64,000 bases of DNA from a virus. This document shows, in pieces, positions 8,761 through 16,816 of the stretch. Every line of letters starts with the position of its first letter. The stretch's first letter is position 1. A program made the position numbers and the translations under genes. The stretch lies in the IMG/VR virus record IMGVR_UViG_3300025141_012985, positions 20,178 to 84,177 of that record. One strand, written 5' to 3'. Below the pieces are notes generated by a model. That model did no database searches. It was given only the letters and a program-made list of their open reading frames with translations, and was not told where the DNA came from.

Positions 8761-9903
8761 TTGGCAAAAACTAATGATTTTACTAGTGAATTAATTAAGT
8801 CTCTTAACAAGGAGCATGGAAGTCGAGTTGCTTACAATCTAAGCCAAGATGAATCTCCTACACATGTTAATAGGTGGATTAGCACTGGGTCAAAACTTCT
8901 TGACTACATTTGTTCAAATAGGCGCAATGGCGGATTACCTGAAGGGAGAATTATAGAGATCTTTGGGCCGCCATCAATCGGTAAGTCTCACATTGCAACA
9001 CAGATTGCAAGAACCACTCAGAAAATGGGAGGAATTGTAGTATACATTGACACTGAGAATGCAACTTCTGTAGAAAATTTAAAGATGCTAGGGGTGGATG
9101 TCGCTAGACGTTTTGTATATGTTGACACCCACTGCACCGAAGAGGTTCTATCAATTGCAGAAGCAACGATAATGAAAGCAAAAGCAATGGATAAAGATCT
9201 TCCTGTTACAATTGTATGGGATTCTGTTGCAGCATCTTCTCCAAAGGCAGAGCTTCTTGGTGACTATGACAAGGAATCGATCGGCTTACAAGCCCGTGCA
9301 ATCTCGAAAGGTATGAGAAAAATTACCGGTGTCATTGCTAATCAAAATGTACTATTCGTAATTCTCAATCAGATAAGAACTAAGATCGGCGTGATGTATG
9401 GAGACCCAGACACAACACCCGGAGGGAAGGCAATTCCATTTCATGCCTCAACTAGAATTAAGCTAGGAGCAGGACAGCAGATTAAAGACGGAGATGATGT
9501 AATTGGTATTCATGTCTCTGCTAAGACTATTAAGAACAAGGTTGCCCCTCCGTTTAGAAAGATTGACTTTGAGATTCACTTTGGTGTTGGGATTAAAGAA
9601 CATGAGCAGGTCTTCGATCTATTGAGAAAAAACGGTGCTGAGACAATTGGTAAAAATTATGTAGGTGTTTCTGGAACAGGATCCTGGAAAACGTTCTCTG
9701 TGATAGATTGTGATACAGGTGAATCCATTATTGAGAAGAAATTTCATAAAGCAAATTTTAATGACATAATGACGAATCCAGAATATTCTAGCTATATTGA
9801 CGACTTGCTTGAAAAAGCAATGGTGAAAAAATTTAATCAAGATCCTGATATTGATATTGAATCTTATGAAGAAGTAAGGGCAGTTTCACTTGAAATTGAG
9901 TGA
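8761..9903 (+). CDS. recA: RecA/UvsX-family recombinase
   Basis: Strand-exchange ATPase of the RecA/UvsX family, about 380 residues. Walker A is 'GPPSIGKS' (residues 69-76), Walker B with the RecA-type 'WDSVAA' follows, then the 'LQARAISKGMRKI' helix and 'LNQIRTKIGVMYGDPDTTPGGKA', which is the RecA loop L2/'NQ' region. The GGK that normally follows P-G is kept. I place the start at TTG 8761 because GGAGAG (8749-8754) is 6 nt upstream; a TTG at 8740 has no such site. It acts with the gp32-like protein upstream in recombination-dependent replication and repair. The last residues overlap the next gene's leader. Confidence 0.9.
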   Translation: MAKTNDFTSELIKSLNKEHGSRVAYNLSQDESPTHVNRWISTGSKLLDYICSNRRNGGLPEGRIIEIFGPPSIGKSHIATQIARTTQKMGGIVVYIDTENATSVENLKMLGVDVARRFVYVDTHCTEEVLSIAEATIMKAKAMDKDLPVTIVWDSVAASSPKAELLGDYDKESIGLQARAISKGMRKITGVIANQNVLFVILNQIRTKIGVMYGDPDTTPGGKAIPFHASTRIKLGAGQQIKDGDDVIGIHVSAKTIKNKVAPPFRKIDFEIHFGVGIKEHEQVFDLLRKNGAETIGKNYVGVSGTGSWKTFSVIDCDTGESIIEKKFHKANFNDIMTNPEYSSYIDDLLEKAMVKKFNQDPDIDIESYEEVRAVSLEIE

Positions 9904-9911
9904 GGTGTGAC

Positions 9912-10889
9912 TTGAGTAAGATAGAGCCCGTTGTCTTAGTAGACGCATTTAACCTTTTTATGAGGCACTATGTCGCTCATCCTGCCATGAGTGATCAAGG
10001 GAATCATGTTGGCGGTATAGTTGGGTTTTTAAATGCGATAAAGAAGATATGCCTTGAAATGTCACCCACAGACGTTGTAGTGGTCTGGGAGGGAGGCGGC
10101 TCTAAGAAGAGAAGGGATATACTTCCCACCTATAAGATGAGCAGAAGACCTCAAAAGCTAAATCGATTTTATGAAAACGATGATATTCCCAATACAATTG
10201 AGAATAGAAATGATCAGATTTCATTTTTAATATCGTCGCTAAAGCGTCTACCAGTAATTCAGGTCTACGTTGATAGCTGTGAAGCAGACGATGTCATAGG
10301 ATATCTCTCAAGATATAAGTTCAGACATCATAAAAAAGTTATTGTCTCTTCTGATCGAGACTACTACCAGCTTCTAGACAACAAGACAGTCATTTATTCT
10401 CCGACGTGGAAGAAATTTGTTAATAAAAAGGAAGTTATAGAAAAATTTAGAATAAGTCCGACTAACTTCTGTCTTGCAAAGGCTATATGTGGAGACCCTT
10501 CTGACAATATCAAGGGTGTAAAGGGAGCAGGATTTAAGACAATATCAAAAAGATTTCCTGCACTATCTACAGATGATGACTGCACCATATTAGACATAAT
10601 TTCAGAAGCCAAACAAAGGGCTCAAGAGAAGAGATCTCCTAAGATTTTTAAAGAAATAGCTGTGAGTGAGAACATAATTAGAATGAACTGGAAATTAACT
10701 TATCTAGACACTTCAAACATCTCTCACGCACAAATTAAAAAGATTGAAAGTTCAATTGATACTTTTAGCCCTTCACCAAATAAAATATCACTAATCAGGA
10801 TGATGATAAAGAATGGAATTCAAAATCTTGATGTTGATCACCTTTTTCTATCAATGAGGAACATTGGAAAACGTAGTAATGATAAATGA
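9912..10889 (+). CDS. rnh: 5'-3' flap exonuclease / RNase H-like (FEN family)
   Basis: A FEN-type nuclease like T4 RNase H or the 5' nuclease of Pol I; it removes RNA primers and flaps. Metal-ligand clusters are visible: an N-terminal 'VDAFNLF', 'CEADDVIGYLS' and 'SSDRDYYQLL', followed by the helix-3-turn-helix 'GDPSDNIKGVKGAGFKT' that grips DNA. About 325 residues from TTG 9912, which has GAGGTG (9902-9907) inside the end of recA; an alternative GTG at 9900 overlaps the recA stop but has no ribosome binding site at proper distance. Its position between recA and the helicase matches a replication operon. Confidence 0.85.
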   Translation: MSKIEPVVLVDAFNLFMRHYVAHPAMSDQGNHVGGIVGFLNAIKKICLEMSPTDVVVVWEGGGSKKRRDILPTYKMSRRPQKLNRFYENDDIPNTIENRNDQISFLISSLKRLPVIQVYVDSCEADDVIGYLSRYKFRHHKKVIVSSDRDYYQLLDNKTVIYSPTWKKFVNKKEVIEKFRISPTNFCLAKAICGDPSDNIKGVKGAGFKTISKRFPALSTDDDCTILDIISEAKQRAQEKRSPKIFKEIAVSENIIRMNWKLTYLDTSNISHAQIKKIESSIDTFSPSPNKISLIRMMIKNGIQNLDVDHLFLSMRNIGKRSNDK

Positions 10890-12273
10890 GTTTGCTTCTA
10901 AGGGACCTGCACACTTTAAACAGTATGGCAAGTCTTTTCAGGAGAAGATCTTTCAGTGTTTAATCACTGACAAGAACTGGTCTACACAAATGTCGGAGGT
11001 TATGACGCCGACATATTTTGACTTAAAGTACCTGAGGTATTTATCAGATAAGTACTTCACCTATTATTTCAAATATAAAGACTTTCCCACTCTACCCCTT
11101 TTAATCACAATAGTTCGTGATGATCTTAGAGAGGGAAAGGATGTAATTCTTAGAGATCAAATAGTTGAGTTCTTACATAGGATCAGAATGAATCCTGATA
11201 TAGGAGATCTTAAGTTTGTCAAAGAAAAGACACTTGATTTCTGCAAGCAGCAGGCAATGAAAGAGGCTTTAGAAGAAGCTGTTGAAAGAATTTCAGATGG
11301 AAAGCTTGAGTCAGTGATGGATCTCATGAGACATGCTCTATCTGTGGGAATGCCTGCATCAATCGGTCATGATTTTATGGAGGATGCAGAGGCAAGGTTT
11401 GTTCACATCAGTAGATGTGCGTGTCCTACAGGGATTCCGCAGCTTGACAAGAAAGATATTTTAAATGGCGGACTGGGACGAGGCGAAATTGGAGTAATTA
11501 CTGCAAATACGGGTGTCGGAAAGAGTCACTTTCTTGTTAGCGTGGGTGCGGAAGCGCTTAGACGTGGAAAGAATGTCATTCATTATACATTTGAGCTTTC
11601 AGAGACTGCAGTCGGCTTAAGATACGACTCTAATTTTTGTGACATTCCAAGCAATGAAGTTATTGATAGAAAGGAAGAGGTTCTTAAAAAATATGAAAAG
11701 ATGGATCTTGGCAGGTTAATCATTAAAGAATACCCGACCGGATCAGCTACAGTAATGATGATTAGAAATCATCTAGAAAAATTATCGCTGAAAGCGTTTG
11801 TCCCAAGTTTGATCATAATTGATTATGCAGATATTATGAGATCTTCTAGGAAGTATGATTCGCTTAGACATGAGCTTAAGTTGATTTATGAAGAATTAAG
11901 AAATCTAGCCATGGATATGAACATTCCTATCTGGACTGCTTCTCAGGCCAATAGAGATTCTGCAAATTCAGACATAGTCGGACTTGAAAATATGTCAGAA
12001 GCGTATGGAAAGGCGATGGTCGCGGATGTTGTTGTTTCAATTTCTAGAAAGCCAACAGAAAAGTCGAGCGGTCTCGGTAGAATATTTATTGCAAAAAATA
12101 GAGCAGGAAGAGACGGTATTTTATTTCCAATGAGAATGGATACTGCTAGGTCAAAAATCCTTGTTGTCGATAGCGATGATGAGATGACTCTAAGCGAGGC
12201 CTTACGGTCAGACAATAATGATATGAAAACCATATTGAAGAATAAGTGGAAGGAGATTAACAGTACTAGTTAG
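10879..12273 (+). CDS. dnaB: DnaB/gp41-type replicative DNA helicase
   Basis: Hexameric replicative helicase with a RecA-like core. Walker A is 'ANTGVGKS' (about 209-216 from ATG 10879), then 'YTFELSETAVGLRYDSN' (the DnaB H1a/H2 region), Walker B 'LIIIDYADIMR', and the 'PIWTASQANRD' H3 motif. The N-terminal ~150 residues are helical, as in phage gp41/DnaB proteins. About 464 residues. A TTG at 10864 with GAGGA just upstream is an alternative start. The gene overlaps the end of the exonuclease. No primase gene is recognisable beside it, so the primase may lie elsewhere in the genome. Confidence 0.88.
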   Translation: MINEFASKGPAHFKQYGKSFQEKIFQCLITDKNWSTQMSEVMTPTYFDLKYLRYLSDKYFTYYFKYKDFPTLPLLITIVRDDLREGKDVILRDQIVEFLHRIRMNPDIGDLKFVKEKTLDFCKQQAMKEALEEAVERISDGKLESVMDLMRHALSVGMPASIGHDFMEDAEARFVHISRCACPTGIPQLDKKDILNGGLGRGEIGVITANTGVGKSHFLVSVGAEALRRGKNVIHYTFELSETAVGLRYDSNFCDIPSNEVIDRKEEVLKKYEKMDLGRLIIKEYPTGSATVMMIRNHLEKLSLKAFVPSLIIIDYADIMRSSRKYDSLRHELKLIYEELRNLAMDMNIPIWTASQANRDSANSDIVGLENMSEAYGKAMVADVVVSISRKPTEKSSGLGRIFIAKNRAGRDGILFPMRMDTARSKILVVDSDDEMTLSEALRSDNNDMKTILKNKWKEINSTS

Positions 12274-12308
12274 TCTGCTGTAATTTAAAAATATTGGAGA
12301 GATTAAGA

Positions 12309-14771
12309 ATGCACAAGATTGAAGATGTAATTGGTTCTTCGACAGAGTATTTTGACGGTGACGATCTTGCAGCATCTGTATTTGCTACAAAGTATGCGCT
12401 GTGTGACAAGGGAGGAAACTATCAAGAAAAGACTCCTGATGATATGCATAGAAGACTTGCAAGGGAATTTTTTAGGATTGAATCAAAATATCCCAACCCG
12501 CTATCAGAGAGTGAAATCTATGAGCTTTTTAGAGAGTTTAAGTATGTAGTACCACAAGGGTCTCCGATGTCTGGAATTGGAAATAATAATCAGATTCAGT
12601 CTATTTCTAATTGCTTTGTAATTGAATCACCTAGAGATTCATACGGAGGAATATTAAAGTCAGATCAAGAGCTGGTTCAAATTGCCAAGCGTCGCGGTGG
12701 CGTGGGATTCGATATATCTACACTTCGTCCAAAAGGCCTACCGACAGGAAATGCTGCAAGAACAACAGACGGAATAGAAGTTTTTATGGAGAGATTTTCA
12801 AATTCTACTCGAGAAGTTGCTCAGGGAGGACGAAGAGGGGCACTAATGATTACAATATCTGTTCATCATCCTCAGATTAGAGACTATATTAATATTAAAA
12901 GAGATCGAAAGAAGGTAACAGGCGCAAATATTTCAATTAGGCTCTCTGATGAATTTTTGACAGCAGTCAAGAATGATGAAGATGTTCACTTGAGATTTCC
13001 TGTTGAAAAAGATGTAGATCATATCACTGAAGAGTGGGCTAGGGCAAGAGATATTTGGGATGAAATTATAGATGCTGCGCATGACTCTGCTGAGCCTGGG
13101 CTGATTTTTTGGGATTCAGTGATTAGAAACTCACCAGCAGACGTATATATTGATGAAGGATACAGCACGACTTCAACAAATCCGTGCTCAGAGCTCCCGC
13201 TTGCACCCTACGACTCTTGTAGGTTGATGCTTGTCAATCTTATATCTTTTGTTGATGACCCGTTTACAGAATCTGCATCTTTTGATTTTGAAAAGTTTGG
13301 AGAATGTGCAATCAAAGCTCAAAGACTTATGGATGACATGATAGACATCGAGATTGAGCAAATAGATAAAATTTTAAGAAAAATTAAAAAAGATCCCGAA
13401 GCTAAGAACGTTAAAAAGATTGAAAAAGATCTTTGGCAAACGATAAAAGAAAAGGCATTAAATGGAAGAAGAACGGGATTGGGAGTAACTGCTGTAGGTG
13501 ATACACTTGCATCTCTTGGAATAAGGTATGGAAGCGAAAAATCAATTAGTGTAGTTGAAGAAATATACAAAACTCTCGCCGTTTCAGCGTATAAATCTTC
13601 TTGTGTGATGGCATCAGAGAGAGGATCGTTCCCAATTCATGATCATAGTAGAGAGGTTGGTCATCCATTTTTAGAAAGGATTTGGTCTTCATGCAGAGAA
13701 ACACTTGAAATGAGTAAAACTTCTGGAAGAAGAAATATTTCAATTTTAACTACTGCACCAGCTGGATCTGTTTCAACTCTAACACAGACAACTAGCGGAA
13801 TTGAACCAGTATTTATGCTAAAGTATACAAGAAGAAGAAAGATAAGTCAGACAACTGAGGGAGTTGAGGCTGACTTTATAGATGATCTGGGTGATTCTTG
13901 GAAAGAGTATAGTGTGTATCATCATGGATTTAAGCGGTGGATGAATAAGACTGGTCTTTCTGAAATTGAAGATTCACCGTATCATATGGCAACAGCAAAT
14001 GAGATTGACTGGGAGTCAAGGGTTAAGCTTCAGGCTGCTGCACAAAGATGGATTGATCATGGAATATCTTCTACAATTAACCTTCCCAATAATGCCACTG
14101 TCGATGAAGTAAAGAAGATTTATGAATCAGGCTGGGAGCTGGGATGCAAGGGGCTGACTGTATACAGAGATGGATGTAGGACAGGAGTCTTAATTGGAGA
14201 GGAAAGCGAAGAAGATCAGTCGTTTAAGACGCACGAAGCACCATTCAGACCATCAGAGCTCGAATGTTCAATACACCATGCAACAATCAAGGGTGAAGCG
14301 TGGACTATTCTTGTTGGGTTAATGGGTGGAAGGCCATATGAGGTTATGGGAGGTCTCCAGAAGTACATAGAGATTCCTAAAAAGTATAGAAAGGGTATAA
14401 TCATCAAGCATCCGTATAAGACAAAGAACTCTAGATATGATCTAAGGATAGGTGGAAATGGTGACGAGATTCTCATAAAAGATATAGTCGACGTATTTGA
14501 CAATCCAAATCACGCAGGATTCACAAGAACTATCTCGCTAGCACTAAGACATGGTGCACAGATTAATTATGTCGTTGAACAGCTTCAAAAAGACAGAGAG
14601 ATGGATATGTTTTCATTCTCTAGAGTGATTGCAAGAGTTCTAAAGACGTATATCCAGGACGGAACATCTCCGGGAAAAAATACTTGTGAAAGCTGTGATG
14701 CAACAGACTCTCTAAGATATCAGGAGGGCTGTGTAACATGCATGTCCTGCGGATATTCAAAATGCTCTTAA
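12309..14771 (+). CDS. nrdJ: Adenosylcobalamin-dependent (class II) ribonucleotide reductase
   Basis: Makes deoxyribonucleotides from ribonucleotides. Class II features: first redox Cys102 in 'SNCFV', thiyl-radical Cys293 with Glu295 in 'NPCSE', partner Cys304 in 'DSCRLMLVNL', the phosphate-binding 'TTAPAGSVSTL', and 'GCKGLTVYRDGCR' near the core end. The C-terminal four-Cys cluster after residue 790 ('CESCD...CVTCMSCGYSKC') is the zinc/thioredoxin-type tail of long NrdJ proteins. About 820 residues, no N-terminal ATP cone seen. Start is ATG 12309 with GGAGAG 7 nt upstream. A B12-dependent enzyme needs no oxygen and no NrdB, and implies the host makes or imports cobalamin. Confidence 0.9.
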   Translation: MHKIEDVIGSSTEYFDGDDLAASVFATKYALCDKGGNYQEKTPDDMHRRLAREFFRIESKYPNPLSESEIYELFREFKYVVPQGSPMSGIGNNNQIQSISNCFVIESPRDSYGGILKSDQELVQIAKRRGGVGFDISTLRPKGLPTGNAARTTDGIEVFMERFSNSTREVAQGGRRGALMITISVHHPQIRDYINIKRDRKKVTGANISIRLSDEFLTAVKNDEDVHLRFPVEKDVDHITEEWARARDIWDEIIDAAHDSAEPGLIFWDSVIRNSPADVYIDEGYSTTSTNPCSELPLAPYDSCRLMLVNLISFVDDPFTESASFDFEKFGECAIKAQRLMDDMIDIEIEQIDKILRKIKKDPEAKNVKKIEKDLWQTIKEKALNGRRTGLGVTAVGDTLASLGIRYGSEKSISVVEEIYKTLAVSAYKSSCVMASERGSFPIHDHSREVGHPFLERIWSSCRETLEMSKTSGRRNISILTTAPAGSVSTLTQTTSGIEPVFMLKYTRRRKISQTTEGVEADFIDDLGDSWKEYSVYHHGFKRWMNKTGLSEIEDSPYHMATANEIDWESRVKLQAAAQRWIDHGISSTINLPNNATVDEVKKIYESGWELGCKGLTVYRDGCRTGVLIGEESEEDQSFKTHEAPFRPSELECSIHHATIKGEAWTILVGLMGGRPYEVMGGLQKYIEIPKKYRKGIIIKHPYKTKNSRYDLRIGGNGDEILIKDIVDVFDNPNHAGFTRTISLALRHGAQINYVVEQLQKDREMDMFSFSRVIARVLKTYIQDGTSPGKNTCESCDATDSLRYQEGCVTCMSCGYSKCS

Positions 14772-14788
14772 AGGAATAATATTTTACA

Positions 14789-15391
14789 ATGAAGTGGACG
14801 ACAAAAATATCTCCCCTCGTTAAAGAGGTGGAGCTGAGAAAGAATCCAGTAATTATTACTGTTAATAAGTTTGATGAAAAATCAGCAAAAGAGTTTCAGC
14901 AACAAGTAGCACAAGCACACAATACAGGTCAAAAAGTGATCCCAGTAGTTATTGACTCGTACGGAGGCCAGGTCTATAGCCTTATGTCAATGATAAGTGC
15001 AATTTCTCATTCAGAGCTACCTGTTGCAACTATTGTTGAGGGAAAGGCAATGTCATGTGGTGCCATCCTCTTCTCTTTTGGTGAGCAGGGAATGAGGTTT
15101 ATGGATCCTGACGCTACAGTCATGATTCATGATGTGTCTAGCATGGCATGGGGAAAAGTTGAAGAAGTGAAAGTCAGTGCTGATGAAACAGAAAGGCTAA
15201 ATCAAAAAGTCTATACAATGATGGCGAGAAATTGTCGAAAGAAGGATGATTACTTTCTAAAGATTGTACATAGAAAAGGACATGCAGACTGGTTCTTGGA
15301 CGCTGCTGAGGCTAAAAAGCATGGAATGGCAAATCAACTAAGAGTTCCTAAGGTTAATATCAATGTTTCTGTTGACATAGACTTTGAGTGA
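14789..15391 (+). CDS. clpP: ClpP-like serine protease
   Basis: A 200-residue ClpP/crotonase-fold protease. The catalytic triad is readable: Ser89 in 'GKAMSCGAIL', His114 in 'MIHDVSS' and Asp167 in 'ADWFLDAAEAKKHGM', which matches the ClpP 'DRFLSAPEAVEYG' pattern. The oxyanion-hole strand 'VIDSYGGQVYS' is also present. In phages, ClpP-like proteins serve either as the prohead maturation protease or as a partner of host Clp ATPases. Because many structural-type proteins here carry a shared terminal helix, a maturation role is attractive but inferred. It lies between the reductase and the endolysin. Confidence 0.83.
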   Translation: MKWTTKISPLVKEVELRKNPVIITVNKFDEKSAKEFQQQVAQAHNTGQKVIPVVIDSYGGQVYSLMSMISAISHSELPVATIVEGKAMSCGAILFSFGEQGMRFMDPDATVMIHDVSSMAWGKVEEVKVSADETERLNQKVYTMMARNCRKKDDYFLKIVHRKGHADWFLDAAEAKKHGMANQLRVPKVNINVSVDIDFE

Positions 15392-15394
15392 AAG

Positions 15395-16315
15395 ATGGAT
15401 AAAGTATTTTATAACAAGTCATCTGCATCAAATCTAGGCTGGGACCCTAGTTGGTTCGGATGTGAATATTTTGATGACACTCTAACATCAGCTGTCAGAA
15501 AGTGGCAAAAAGAAAATAGACTAACAGCTGACGGCCTGGTGGGTCCGACTACATACAGAAGGATCTGGACTGAGAGAGAGTCAGAGATATCTACATTTAA
15601 GCCATCAAGTAGAAATTTTGATTCCAATAGGTGGATAGTTCACAATGGAAGGTTTATCCCAATTGAATGGAAAAAGGTTGTTCTTTGGGATGAGAACGGA
15701 GGTCTCGATACAAAGAAGGGTAATTATTATGACTACTCTGGAAAGGCAGAAAGAAAGCCTACATTCTTTGTTAATCACTGGGATGTCTGTCTATCTTCAG
15801 AGTCTTGTGCCGGAGTTCTAAAAAGAAGAGGTGCGTCCGTTCACTTTTGCATCGATAACGATGGAACAATTTATCAGCTTTTAGATACACAGCATGCAGC
15901 TTGGCATGCCGGAGGTCAAAAATGGAATCAAAAATCTATTGGTGTGGAGATATCAAATGCATATTATACAAAGTATCAGAGCTGGTATGAAAAAAATGGT
16001 CTGGGACCTAGACCAGTTCTGGAGGATTCATGGACCCATGGGAACAAGCATAAACCTCATCTCGGATTTTATCCAGTACAGATTGAGGCAGCACGAGCAC
16101 TATGGAAGGCAGTCCACATCGGATTCGGAATCCCACTAGAATGTCCGCTAAGGGATGGCCAGATGATGACGGGTGTGTCTTCAGAAGCTGCTAAGGGAAA
16201 ATTTGAAGGATTTATTCATCATTATCATCTCACAAGAAGGAAGATAGATTGCGGAGGATTTGACTTAGAATCCAACCTCCAAATTGTAAGACAGTCACCT
16301 ATGTATTGTTTATAG
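15395..16315 (+). CDS. Endolysin: peptidoglycan-binding domain plus N-acetylmuramoyl-L-alanine amidase
   Basis: A 306-residue lysis enzyme. Residues about 8-50 form a PG_binding_1 repeat ('SAVRKWQKENRLTADGLVGPTTYRRIW'-type; core motif DGLVGPTT). Residues about 115-300 form an Amidase_2 (T7 lysozyme/PGRP) fold: zinc ligand His near 127 in 'VNHWDV', 'DGTIYQLLDTQHAAWHAG', 'SIGVEISN', and the C-terminal zinc ligands in 'HHYHLTRRKIDCGGFD'. It cuts the amide bond between muramic acid and the stem peptide. No signal peptide, so it needs a holin; candidate membrane proteins lie 30 kb away at 45936-47058. Confidence 0.87.
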   Translation: MDKVFYNKSSASNLGWDPSWFGCEYFDDTLTSAVRKWQKENRLTADGLVGPTTYRRIWTERESEISTFKPSSRNFDSNRWIVHNGRFIPIEWKKVVLWDENGGLDTKKGNYYDYSGKAERKPTFFVNHWDVCLSSESCAGVLKRRGASVHFCIDNDGTIYQLLDTQHAAWHAGGQKWNQKSIGVEISNAYYTKYQSWYEKNGLGPRPVLEDSWTHGNKHKPHLGFYPVQIEAARALWKAVHIGFGIPLECPLRDGQMMTGVSSEAAKGKFEGFIHHYHLTRRKIDCGGFDLESNLQIVRQSPMYCL

Positions 16316-16319
16316 TTTT

Positions 16320-16736
16320 GTGAGAAATAAATTGGAACTTGTATCGACACATGTTTGTAAGACACAAAATCTCGGTATGCACGGTAATCTCTTCGGCGGA
16401 GTAATGCTTTCTTGGCTAGATGAAGCTGGAGCAGCATTCACATCACAGGTGTGTGGAACACCCAGAATGGTGACTAAGTCAATTTCTGAAGTAGTCTTTC
16501 AGAAACCAGTTAGAGCTGGACAGATCATTAAGATATATGCTGATGTTGTAAGAATTGGAGAATCATCAATTACAATTAGGCTGGAAGCTAGAAGACATAG
16601 TGTGTATAACGGATCACAGAGGAATGTTGTCTCTGTTGATATGGTTTTTGTCAGAATAGACGGCGATGGTGAGCCTGTTCCAATTAAGACGATTAGGTCT
16701 GACTATCAGAATAGAAGATCTGAAAAGGAACAGTAA
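16320..16736 (+). CDS. Hotdog-fold acyl-CoA thioesterase (YciA-like)
   Basis: A 138-residue hotdog-fold thioesterase. The family signature 'MHGNLFGGVMLSWLDEAGAAF' matches the YciA/BFIT 'GxxFGGxxMxxxD' helix, with the catalytic Asp in 'WLDEAG'; 'KSISEVVFQKPVRAGQIIKIYADVVRIGESSI' is the central sheet. It would hydrolyse acyl-CoA thioesters in the host cytoplasm. GTG start at 16320, directly after the endolysin stop. It could alter membrane lipid or CoA pools during infection; that is inference. A C-terminal basic tail is present. Confidence 0.8.
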   Translation: MRNKLELVSTHVCKTQNLGMHGNLFGGVMLSWLDEAGAAFTSQVCGTPRMVTKSISEVVFQKPVRAGQIIKIYADVVRIGESSITIRLEARRHSVYNGSQRNVVSVDMVFVRIDGDGEPVPIKTIRSDYQNRRSEKEQ

Positions 16737-16816
16737 GCTTTTTTAACAACAGAGGATAAAGATGGTACTTTTATGAAACATCTGTGATCTTTTTTGTTAT
16801 CATCTCGGGGTAAAAA

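Noticed and set aside
16737-16816. Terminator between thioesterase and fibre genes
   Set aside because: Several partial pairings (AGATG/CATCT, AACAA/TTGTT) compete and none makes a strong stem next to the T-run.
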